A stretch of DNA of 64,000 bases, from the NCBI GenBank assembly GCA_011800805.1, contig MPNW01000396.1, positions 1 to 64,000 of the forward strand, given 5' to 3'. Source of the DNA: Hirudo medicinalis. Lineage: Eukaryota > Annelida > Clitellata > Hirudinida > Hirudinidae. Under the pieces are notes generated by a model, which did no database searches, was not told where the DNA came from, and saw nothing but the letters and a program-made list of their open reading frames with translations. Made by a program: the position numbers and the translations under genes. Positions 35,889 to 48,697 of the stretch are shown here, in pieces; positions within the stretch are counted from its first letter, which is position 1, and every line of letters starts with the position of its first letter.

Positions 35889-36359
35889 ATGTTCAATCGA
35901 AAACGTATCAATCAAAGAGAAACAGAAAGAATCGAAAAGAATTTTCAAAGGTTTGACGAGCAATGGCATGACAGATGTGATGAATTAAAACTGAAAAGAT
36001 CTCTAAAATTTGACACGTCGGAAGGACTCAGTCAAACACATCATCCTTCATCCTGGAATGTCCGATCATGAGACTCACACCAACGATCAAGTACAGACGA
36101 CGAAGTTAGGCAAGAGAATGTCTTTTGAGATGCAGCATTTCACAGTGCAAAATTCTAGACATCGTTGCAGTGCTCATCTCGTCATTGACGGAAGGAGTAC
36201 AATTTAATCGTTCAACAAATTGTTTTTTATTTTATTGCAGATGAAAGGACATCCACGTGACCTTGTAAAACTTGTTCTAAACATTCAAGTACAAGTGCAA
36301 CATTTCAAAAAGTTCCAAGATGTAAAAGCTTGGCTCCTAAATGCACTTTTTCAACTGTA
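35889..36359 (+). CDS. Small divergent candidate gene of unknown function, probably two exons
   Basis: An ATG at 35889 opens a highly charged frame (KRINQRETERIEKNFQRFDE, then DRCDELKLKRSLKFD) that stops at 36071. An overlapping frame continues from about 36010 to 36207. A strong acceptor (TTTTATTGCAG) at 36240 precedes a further frame beginning MKGHPRDLVKLVL and ending ALFQL with a stop at 36357-36359. The exon-1 donor is unclear. AAT|GTCCGA near 36060 would join the frames to give about 97 residues; a single-base indel error is an alternative. The gene shares the X-box intergenic region with LRRC34, which hints at ciliary or sperm expression. The family was not recognised. Confidence 0.4.
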
Positions 36360-36521
36360 ACAATCAAATCAGGTTCACTAAAACAAGTCAAGACAATCAC
36401 TCAATCAATCAATCTAGCAGTAAATTGTCAATCAATTACACAAATTACCAATCAATTGATCATCAGAGAAAGAGGAAAAGCCTAGGCAAGGAAATAGTAG
36501 TTCAGTAGAACAGATGAGAAA

Positions 36522-39500
36522 TCAAAATTCTGTAGACTTCATCTCAACTTTTTTCGGGGGTATTGGAGGTTGGGGACGTTGCGGGGGTACTGGCCTCGAG
36601 CCAGTGCTAAGTTGCCTGGAGTGACCTTTGATGACTGGTGGATGGGTGGAAGCATCGCCCGAATTCAGGTTCGGGTAGAGTCTGGGACTGGGAGAGCTGT
36701 CAGTCTGAGGGGGTTGGGAAGCCGGTGCCAAAGGCCCAGAAGATATGCAAGATGTTGAAGTGGAGTCAGACACTGCTTTCTCACCAGTCGGGAGATTGAG
36801 GCTGGACATCGAGGCACTCATGATGTTGGAAGTGCCAGAAACATCGGTAGAGGAGGAGACTGGTTGAGGCAAATAAGGGAGGGTGGGATGCGGTTGGTAG
36901 GAGTAGCAAGGTTGGGACTGGGGAGGATTGGGGCATTGCGTCTGGGGCTGGTAAGGGTAAGCAGACGGTTGTCGAGGTTGGTAAAATGAATTGTTGGATG
37001 GGATGGAAGATGGTGGTGGCAATGACTGAGATGACTGGGTTATGGCAGGCAGGACAGAATAGTTCACGAGAGGACTGGTAGGCTGGATGACGACCATAGG
37101 GTTTACCGGGACCGGCACTGCAGGTGGCGTCACTTTGGGGCGTTCTGCCACCGGGGGCTTATCAGGGGGAGGAATGTTCGGTCGTTCGGGCGGAGGCACT
37201 CTCGGCTTCTCGACTCGAGGAGAGGGAGAATGGTCGTGCGGTTGAGTGGAGTTGGAGAACATCTGAGGGAAGGTGATGTTTTCTTGGCTTGGTGGCTGGG
37301 GAGCGGGTTGCTTCTTGGCCTTCTTCAGGGTGGATGATCCAGGACCAGAAATGTCCCCACTGCTCCTGAGTGATAATTATAATTATCAATTGTAATATCA
37401 TCAGTAATACTCTCTAAGAGGCAAATAAATGCTATATTATTAACAATATCATTAGTATTGTACAGACCTTTCCTTTATTTTACATAAACGTAAAACACTT
37501 AAGAGTAATATATTTATGTTGCATGTGTATTTCTATATTATATATATATTTCTGTTGTGAACAAATCATGTGATGACAAAAACTCATAAAGTGTCGTAGA
37601 TAAAAGAAGATGAAAGTGATAGAATGAAAGATTCATAAAAAAATATTGAATATTTATTTTTAATAGGAAAATAGAAAATTTCTAAACTCCTCAAACCCTA
37701 TGAACTCAGGAATGGTGGATGGAATTGCCAGTTTGATGCTGTAGTTGGAATCGTTCGGAGGCATCGACGCCTGTACTTTATCATACATGGAGTCGAACTC
37801 CGATGCTGAAAATCCCAAGTGATTTCAACAAACTGTCAGTCAGTTTAAAGATTTGCATTAAATAATGAGAAAATAAATGCTGTAAGATCACATGACACGA
37901 AATATATTTTTTCCTAAACTTCATCATTGCACCACCATCATCAACATTATCGTTGTCATCACCATCATCATAATCATCCTAGATTAAAAACCTTCTGGAA
38001 AGATGGCATCACAGTGGGTGACGAGTGCCTCCACTAGTGCACTTTGAAGACCAACGGACAGCATGTTCACCCTGCAAGCCACAAAACGATGGTTATTACA
38101 TAAAGTCGATGATGATGATGATGATGATGACGATGGTCTCTCTGTTTCTACTATTTCTCACTCACAGCTATCATCATCATCGTCAAGCTTTATTTAACAG
38201 CTTAGAGTTTATTAATTTAAAACTTTTACCTAAAGTAAATAACTGCAGGGTTTGAAATTATAAATGCAAAATAGATGAGTACGATAATAGTTATCAATGA
38301 TTAAGTAAAATGAGCAAATTAGTCACAATAAGATAAGCAAATATAGTCTAATTACCTATAATTAACAATAAGATTTTGTTAATTATTTATATAACTTATT
38401 TTATTATAAATATTATAATAAAACACTTTTGTTTATATTATACGCTTGTTTATCCATATTAATAATAATAATAATAGTTAATTTGTAATGCGCCATTTGC
38501 ATAGCGTCAGAGGCACAATATTTAACATATTGTAATATTGTGCGGGCATCCAATTACACTTCAAGGTTAAATTCTCTTCACTTATCACAGAAACGGTCTG
38601 TTCGTATCCTCTTTGATATTCTCGCTAATGTTCTGTCCCTCTCGTATCTTCTTCGATTCCACCACCATTACATCCTCTGAGTTCATATCCATATCAAACA
38701 GTCTTACAAATCCTACATCTTAAATAAGTGAAATCATCTCTTGTGGATTAATTTCAATTAATTCATCTAATTTCTGATGGTTTGAACTGCCACTTTAAAT
38801 TTTGTTATTAGAAGCTGTTCAAACACACGTTAATTCGCCTACCCGGAATTTTCATTGGACGGCCAGATGAGATTCGGGCCCATGACCAGGCCTATGTTGG
38901 AAGGGGTCATCTTGTTTATGTCGGACAATTCCGACAGTTTCTTCAGGAATTTTATGACGTACCTTTAATAATTTAAAGGTTACGAACCCGGTCATCAAAA
39001 GCAGTCATAGATGGCGTGATCATCGGTAATAAATCATTGATTGTTAATTTGAAAATCAATTCAAACCATATTTTTAATAGGTTTAAATGTAATATTTTTT
39101 AGAGCAGAAGTGATGTCGGTGGAATGTAGCATTTAAAACTGCATTACCAGTGCTTTAATGGCTGGGTTACCTGAGGTTGATGTAATAATCCCTGGGCTCC
39201 AACTTGTTGACGACTTCTTTCAAGTGATTGGCCACCTGTTCTGGTGGTCTGCAATCAATGATTCCACACTTAGGTTCAGAGGTCATGTGAGATTTGGCAG
39301 GGTAAAAAACCAAGGGTGATTCATTGAGGATTACTAATTTATTTTTAATTAATTTAAATTTGTAACGAGCTTTCAATTCATTAATAATATAATAATAATG
39401 AAGTATAATGTAACATAATAATAATACAGTAAAATATAATGTAATATAATTTAATAATAATAATAATACAACATAACGTAATGTAATGTAATAATAAGAC

Positions 39501-41282
39501 AATAATATTAGCAACGACATTATAAACTCTCAACATATTCAAGGACACGAGGTCACAATTTTAAACCAAGAGCTGTTAAAATGAGATGTGAAACTGCTAA
39601 GAATTTCTTCTGCAACCGAATTTAACGAGTTGTTGAACTTAACGAGTTGTTGAACTTAACGAGTTGTTGAACTTAACGAGTTGTTGGATCATGGAACTCC
39701 ATGTCCGTCGATGTTAATAAATTGTAAATTCATCGTCTGCTTCTCGTTTTGACTCGTCTGTTCGTGAACTTAACTTAAATCAATTTCTCACCAACAAATA
39801 ATTTCCCTCTTTTTTGTGTCCACAAAACGAATGTTTTTCATTTTTATTTTTGAGATGCGGGGGGGGGCTTAGTTTAGTTTTTTGCTGTCATTATTTGTTG
39901 CTTTCGCTCAGATTTGTGCATTTATGTTTTTCTTGATTTCTTGGTCGTATAAGAGGTCGACCGACCCTTTGATCGAAGTTGATAATAAATAAATGCAAAT
40001 ATATATAATGTGTAGGTAACAATGCAATAACTCACTTCTCCAAAGCTTTCGTCCAATCATTGAAAAGGCCACTTTTCATGAGGGGCTCTGGCAATTCTCT
40101 CAAATACTGTTTCAACGAACCTGCAGGAGCAGGGAGGAGGAAGTTACTAAGCGTTGTAATCAGGATTGAATACAAATGTATATTTTACAATTCATCACAT
40201 CAATGATGCTGTCTTAATTAATATTACTAATATTGTTATTATTATTATTACCTTTATCATCATCATCATCATCATCACTACCACCACCACTATTATTATT
40301 ATTATTATTATTATTTTGAAAATTATTGCATAACTTATACAAACAAGCAACTGTGTGGACATCGTAATCTTCAGACGAATCGGACAGTGGATTCGTCGAC
40401 ATGTTCGAGTTGAAGGCAGACTGGAAGAAAATTATGATTTATTTGATTCAATTGATGTTACTTGGAATCCGCTAATTAAATACAATTTGATTTGTTATTG
40501 CCGATAATAAATAACATTGAATAAAGCGTGCGATATCGATATCACCTTCAGTTTTTTCATCTTCGAGGCAGGACCGGTCAGCCTAAGGAGACCCTGGAAA
40601 AGGGAAATAACTTGGAATAAACATTTTCATTTCTCAGATTAACTTTGTAATAATTTCATTGTAAGTCTGCTTAACAATAATTAACATTAATAACTGAAAA
40701 TAATAATAATAATGATGATGATGATAATAATAATAATAATAATAAAGACGACAACTATAACAACAACAATATAATAATAAACAACAATAATAATAATAAA
40801 CATCAACAACAACAATAACAAGCTCCATGGCAGTAACGTTGTCCATGCATTCATAATGTGTGCTTAACGTGTGTTTCTAATTCAACAAGCTTCCATCATC
40901 ATGCAATCTCAAGCAGTGTACGTCTTAAGTTGAGGATGGTCGGTACATTCACTTGACGACGATTATGATTATGATCGCACATCCCGACCGCTTAATAATT
41001 ACTGGTAACATACAATAACATAATAATAATAATAATAATTAATCAATAAAAATACATAATATATAATTTAAATAAAAACAAAATAATAATAAAATCAATA
41101 TAGAAAATATGAAAATCATCATCATCAAGGTCACGTAAAATGTTTAACTTGGGTAAGAGTGCATTTATAATGATCATAATTAGCCTTGAGTAACAAAGTA
41201 ATTGAATGCATTCATCAATCAATGAATTAAGAACAACAATTGCTATCCTAATTGGTATTACGTAATTATTATCATCATCACT

Positions 41283-41313
<31 letters not shown>

Positions 41314-42188
41314 TTACTATTATTATTACTATTAATTATTCTATTTGGTATTACGTAATTGTACAGCAATAAGAATAGTTCCATTTATGTAGCACCACAC
41401 TGCACCCATTCCCAAGCTGGGTTTCGAACACAACACATGACAACAGTTCCTCCATCAACCCAATCACGTGGTTAAAAGCTAACCTACACAGCAAATAATA
41501 TCGAATTACGAACAATTGTTATCTAATTATCGATAATATTATTCCCACAATTACTTCTTAAATACTACTTACATCTTGAGTTCAGAAAGTGGTTATAATA
41601 AAACCATGGATTGATGGATGGATGGATGTATGGATGGATTGACGGGTGGACTTGCAGTACGAAAGGTTGGTATTCTCATCGACGCAGTACTTATAATTTT
41701 TCTATTTATTACTTTTATTAGAATTATGAAAACACGAACAGAGACACGAAGATACCAGCGGTTGAACGGTGGAGATGAAAATCAAGCAATCAATACATGA
41801 ACTTTTCAGTCCAAACAGAAGCAAGGGAATCAGAAATAACATGAGATTCATTTTAATGGCGCCTGCACTCTACCGCCATTATCCATATCATCATCGTCGT
41901 CGACGTCGCCGCCGCCACCGCCACCACCACCATCACCATCATCATCAACGACATCACCATCATCATCATCATCATCATTATCATCAACGACATCACCATC
42001 GTCGTCATCATCTTCATCATCACCATCCTCGTCATTGCCTTCTAAATGATGATCATCATCATTGTTCATCTTACTCACAGCGTGATTCTTAACTAACCTG
42101 ATTGATGACTCGAGAGCTTAAGAACGTAGGGTCAGCAAAGTATGAAGAAGATGGTTATATTCAAGATGATTCTTGTGATGACGACGAC

Positions 42189-42219
<31 letters not shown>

Positions 42220-42902
42220 TCCTTTGTGAAAGCTAGTACTCTTTTAAATATTTTGTTTACATTTGTCAGTTGACTTTGTACATTTAATTCTATAACGATG
42301 GTCAGTCTGATAGCGGAAGCTTCACTGAGGCTGATACTTGAGTGATCTTATTTTAGTTTCTATTTTTTAATGAATGTTCTGCTTAAATGTATTTTTATTA
42401 AATAAAGTTACTCTAAAAAAAATTACTATTATTAAAATAAACACGTTGAGTCTCCTATTTCATTCATTTTTCCAAACCTCCATCCGTCCATCCATCCATC
42501 AGTGCTTAGAACCAATGGAATCGCTTCCGCCTCTCAAGACCTGACCCGAAATAAATCGATCCGCCTTGACCCAGATAAAACAAAATGGGATGACCTCGAT
42601 CCAATTGGAAGCAGAGTTATAAATAGGAGTCCAGGGAGATTCCTAGGATCACGTAGATTGTGATTGGGGAAAAGTGTAAGAAAGTGCTGTGTAAGCTTTA
42701 TTAAGATGAAAACAACGATTAACAATGTCACAATTGATCCGTTCAGAGTAAAAAGAAGAATAAAGTTTATTAAAAGTTTTTCATGCGAAATTCGTTGAAA
42801 ATGAAAATGTGAAAATTGGACAATTAGCAAACTTTTTATTTCGATAGAGTGGCTGCTGTTCGTTGTAATTTCCATTAATTTTAAGAGTTTAATGCTATAA
42901 TC

Positions 42903-42933
<31 letters not shown>

Positions 42934-42935
42934 CC

Positions 42936-42984
<49 letters not shown>

Positions 42985-43232
42985 CTATCATCATCGTCAT
43001 AATCACTACCTCCTACAGATGACTTGGATCACGTACCACCGTACCACCCAAAGATGAATGCTTGCCATTGATCACAGAGGCAGTACTCGAAGGACCGACG
43101 ACGAGCACGTGTCCCAGAGGCACCTCACCTCGTGCAGCTTCAAATTCTTCGGAGTTAATTAGGTTAATGTGTCCCAATTCCTGACCCTTCCATTGGTCGG
43201 TGGATCTTGTTACTTTCCATTGATCTTATCTA

Positions 43233-43269
<37 letters not shown>

Positions 43270-43616
43270 CTGTCCTACTACTTAGTAGTTAATTTAGTAG
43301 ACATTTTTTAGGTTACCAGGAGGCACGCATCGCTTCGGACAACTTGATGAGTATTCATGGAATTTATTAGAATATTAATCACTTAATTAATCAACCGATT
43401 AATCATTAATGTGGGATGGGCTAATTGGCATTAATTGGCAATCGACATTAACGTCTCATTAACATATTGTAATTATTTCCTCTTACAAATAACATGAATT
43501 TATTTACATCGATAAAGTGTGTTTTTCTGAATCTTCAGGGCGCACCTCGTCTAGACCCGAAATACGCCAACAACAACAACAACAACAACAACGCAAGCGT
43601 CAGACGTAAAAACTGC

Positions 43617-43647
<31 letters not shown>

Positions 43648-44238
43648 GTTACGCGTTGCTGCTGGGAATTTATTTTTGCAAATGCCTCACGTATTCACCA
43701 GTAGAATCATGACGACGACGACGACGACGACGATGCAGATCAAAGATAACGACCATCTCAGGCTGAGGAGAACGTGAGCGAAGAATTAGAAATGATTTAG
43801 CGCGAGGACGAAATGACCCCGAATAAAGGAATGTGAATAATTGGCAAATAAATGAAAGCAGCCAATAATTGAATGCATGAACAGTCTAGACTTTAGACGT
43901 CTGCTATACGCATTGAGTCTTGAAACAATGGTGGAAGTGGTGATAGCTGGCGATGATGATGATTATGAGGAAGATGGAGATAATAGGCGATGCTGATGAT
44001 GATGATGCTGATGATAATGAGGAAGAAGATGAAGATGATGATGATGGTAGTGATGATGATGATGATGATAACACGGCGGTGAGTTATAACTATTTATTAT
44101 TCTCGTTATAATTAACCGAAATTGGTTGAAACATGGAATAGTTGAAAGAAGCGAACCGTTATTTAATATAAATATTACTATAACAATATAATATAATATA
44201 TTCATAATTGTAATATTATTAATTATTAATATTCTAAC

Positions 44239-44271
<33 letters not shown>

Positions 44272-44297
44272 CATCATTATCATTATTATTATCATTA

Positions 44298-44363
<66 letters not shown>

Positions 44364-47300
44364 AGTGACTAGAAATAGAAATATTAACAAATGCGGAGAA
44401 ATATTTTTTTCATGACAAATTGAAACGGCGGATGATTTTCACTATAATTAAACCTTGGTGCAATCGATTATTCATTCATAAATATTAATATGACTAACGA
44501 ATGCATAATTAAGCAGCTAATTAGCATGAACACAGGAGAAGGCAAAAATAAAGACAGGCATTCAGAAATAACCAAGGATCAAAAGAAACAGACAAACATG
44601 CCAACCCCCCACCAGACATGAAACATCGTAGGCGTGTCGGGGTATAGGAAATTAGGTCATGACGCCTCGAAAACGAGGTTAATTTATTCGACCTATAAAA
44701 TGCCCTATATTCAGACTAATGATGTTTATTTAGGCCCGAGTCATTGTTCTAGTGACGAGCCTGCTTAATGATGATGACGACGATGATAGCCATCGCCGTT
44801 TTCATCATCATCATCATCACCATGTCTAATTCGTCTGCATCAACATCATCATCATCATCACGTCGACGTCACCATAGCCACTTTGCACTACTACTATGAC
44901 GACCATCATCACTGGCAGCATCACTGACGTAATATTAGGAGTCTCGTCGTGTTTATCACTCATGTCTTCAACGACTTCAAAGTTTGCAAGAAGGAAGGAA
45001 AGTAAACGAAATGAGGTCATCCTCATCTAATTATCATCGTCTGACCTAAATTCCTTCGTCCTGATTGGAGCGAATGTCTTGTTTGTCTACGTCTCTACGG
45101 CAAGGGTATTCAACTACATCTTACGAAGGGCCAAATTATTTTTATGTCTGATGGCCGAGGGCCTGATGATGTTTAGATCGATAGTCGTCATTTGTCAACA
45201 CGACGTGAACATCACATCGCCAGTTACATAAGTAACTTGGTGCAAAAACGTCTTCTTGTCTGATAGCTTATTTTAACAGATATTATTAACTTAATAATTT
45301 AAAAAATACTTATTAAGTAATAGAAAAGAAGTTATTTGACGTTTCAGTGCGCCTGTTAAGTTTTGATTTGAATAAATATGAACATTTATGCTCCACAGTC
45401 ATTCTGGTTGATCCATGTACATTTTGAGTACATCCAGTTTTTTGTGACATTTGGACGAAATATTTATCTGAGTCCAATAAATATGCTAAATCTATGAACT
45501 TGATATACTCCAGTACATTGACCTGCGTGATTCCTGCACATAAGTTATCGTCGTACATCGTAAGTGGGCCACATCGATGAAGAGGACCGCCAGCTGAATA
45601 ACCCTGCTCTACGACTTTCTTGTTTATTCGTTAGGACTGCAAGTGTCTTCGTGTTGTTGTAGCTGCCGTGGTGATGGTTGTCATGCTAATAGTTGTCGAG
45701 AATATGCTAAGGAAGTTGGTGATGTTTGGATGCGAAAGTTCAAAGTTCACCACAAAAACAGGTGGATGGAAGGAACGAACGTCCGTACTCCATCTCTAGT
45801 ATGAGAGGAATCAATTGTTAGTGGCAACATTAAATAAAACTTGGTAAATAAAAACTTGGTTTGGAAGCCCTGTCCATATTCATCCTTTCCATTTCACTCC
45901 ACCATTCTGTTGGATGACTCACCATCCATCGTCAGTCGTTCGATGTGGTTCGTCAAGACTTGTCACTAATGTGTTTCTCGTGCTCCTCTTTTTGAATGAT
46001 GCAACATGTCTACGCGATGTTGACATCGTAGATGCTAATCAGTGCACGTTGTTGTTGTTGTTGCTGTTGCTGTATGGATGTTGATGTGATAAATGATGAT
46101 TGTGATGATGTGATAAAATGCTAAATAAAGTGTCGCATGTTGAGAACATCTCCTCTCCTTATAAGGACTGCATNTTATTAAAAACTGCTTTAAAACATTT
46201 CACTGAACGAATGAATGAATGAATGAATGAATGAATGATTGAATGAATGAATAATGAATGAATGAATGAATGAATGAATGAATGAATGAATGAATGAATG
46301 AATGAATGAATGAATGAAGGTTCAATAGAAATTCTAAGTTATGTTTTTAAGAGAAAGTCATTCTCGTGAAATGACTTTCAGACAGTTGTGCTTGCATTGG
46401 AATCCTGTGTTGCAATCTTGTGTTGGAATCTTGTATGAATTTGAGTGCGAAGAGGTTAAGACAAGCAACATGATGAGGTAATCATGTAGATGGAATTTCA
46501 GTCGGCAACAATAGCAACAAAAATAATGATGGTGATAATAATAATAATAATAATAACAACAATAATATAATAACTAATGGAAACGAAGATCCCATAGTAA
46601 GAAGCAAGGACGCAACCAAACACACACACACACCTACTCACACAAACGCACAAACACACACACACACACACACAGATCATCGAATCTGAGTTCCTCTCGG
46701 AGTCTTCAAAGGAAAACTAGACAAACGATTAGGATCACGTGACTGGCAGGAGGAAAAACGCTTCGAGATTCTCCGAGCAGGAAGTTATGCCAACACAGCT
46801 ATCATCATCATCTTCGTCGTCGTCATCATCATCATCATCATCATCATCATCGACGTCAGCTTCACCCCCATCATCATTTCTCATGCCACTTAAAGTCAAT
46901 TAAAGCTTAATTTGACAATTAAACTAAAATAATAACAACCAGGATCTGTCGGCACAGTGATATTGATTGTGAATGTAACAACTTATTATAATTTATGATA
47001 ATTTATTATAATTAGCACCCGTCCGCTACCAGTGGATAGGAATGAAAATGAAAACAGTTGACTCACTGCACGGCTGTGGTTGAAAGAATTATATTTGATC
47101 TGTGATTTGATTGACAACTGATGAGCGGACATCTTAAGCTAGGAAGCTAGGAGTTGCTGAAGAAGGCTCGTCTTTTTTGGTTAATTTGGGACAATTTCGT
47201 TGGTTTAACAATGAGTGATGTGATTGAAGGGATCAAGTGACTGATTGATTGATGAATGTAATGGTAGATGATCATCATTCCCTGATTGGTTGGTTCTAAT

Positions 47301-48663
47301 GAAGATAACTTCGCAGAAGGAATCTTCAAAGGTTCCTACGCACTCATCAGTGTGATATAACACAGGTAACATTACCGCCATCATCATCGTCGTCCTCACC
47401 ATCACCACCAACAATGCTGATACCAGTTGCATCTGGTTATATTCCGGACAGCTGGATACCACCAGGTCAAAGGTTACGAGAACTGTCTGCTGTCTGGAAT
47501 GCCTTACCTCCCCAAGTAAGAGATCAACCATCCCTGGAGCTTTTCAAAAGTCACCTGAAAACCCACCTCTTCAGGACACCAACATGTAGCTAACGAAGAC
47601 ACAAGGCGCCTCTNCAAAAGTCACCTGAAAACCCACCTCTTCAGGACACCAACATGTAGCTAACGAAGACACAAGGCGCCTCTGACGCTATGCAAATGGC
47701 GCATTATAAATTAACTATTATTATTATTATTATTATTATTAACTGTGGCGATTGAACATCTTGATTGATTGAGTGACTGAATGAGAATGTTGGCCTGCAT
47801 TGGGTTCAATCAACGCATCATGAAGAGTTAATGTAATTAATTGTAACGGCTTCTTAGTGTTATGTCTTCTTAATGTAATGTCTTCTGTCAAATGACATTT
47901 AGAGCCACCACCGCATTGGTTTGTAAAGTAATAGTGTTTCTGCTTTTGCATGACCAGGGCTGCCGACAGAAATTTCGGACCCCTAGGCACAGCAGCCACG
48001 GGTCCCTATGTTATGTCGATTTAGTTATGGAAAAAAAGTAATGGCCATTGATTGTAAAATTTTAATATTTTTAAAAGCCTGGGCACTTTCCCCCTTCTCC
48101 TCCGGCAATCCTGTGTGACCTAGGCGTATTCAACAATATTCTAGAAGATTTCATAGCAGTTGTTGATTTGAGAATAAAAGAATTTGGGCAATCATAATAA
48201 TTAATTATTGGCTCATGTTTATTCATGAAGCGCACGCATGTCGTAGTGCAAATATTTATATTCGTATTCATTAAGCTCATGTTTATTCATACCAGCAGAC
48301 TGAGCAAGCAGCAATAATGTTAATGAGGGAATCCAGTGAGGACCAAAAAGCCTTCTTCAACCAGGAAGATGTGAAAGGCCGACTTTCATTTTAAATATAA
48401 ATCATACAGCGTTGATAAAAGCCTAAATTGACATTTAAAACGATTGGCTAATAAATAATTAATGACTTAATGAATTATCGATCTACATAAACAAATATCA
48501 CAACTATGGTGCATCGACTTTCAGAATGAAACTGCATTAATCTCTTCAAAATTAACATTTTTCAGCAGAAATTCATGTTTAACAAATGCATCACCAATTA
48601 CCACCGTTGAAGCCAATGCCTTTACAGGCGTTCTCTTCTTCATAAACTATCATCATCATCCTT

Positions 48664-48697
<34 letters not shown>

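Noticed and set aside
39627..39692. CRISPR-like direct repeats
   Set aside because: The units are contiguous with no spacers, and the genome is a eukaryote's; this is a simple tandem repeat.
41769..42092. His-rich and Asp-rich open frames
   Set aside because: These are translations of (CAT)n and (GAT)n tracts.
42085..42150. Candidate linker exon of the ARHGAP17-type gene ending SSRVINQ before GTTAGT
   Set aside because: The donor looks good, but the only nearby acceptor gives a phase incompatible with other candidate exons, and similarity is negligible.
47205..47531. Minus-strand open frame with ECVGTFEDSFCEV
   Set aside because: It overlaps the opposite strand of the LINE fragment, and no splice sites or phase fit the ARHGAP17-type gene.
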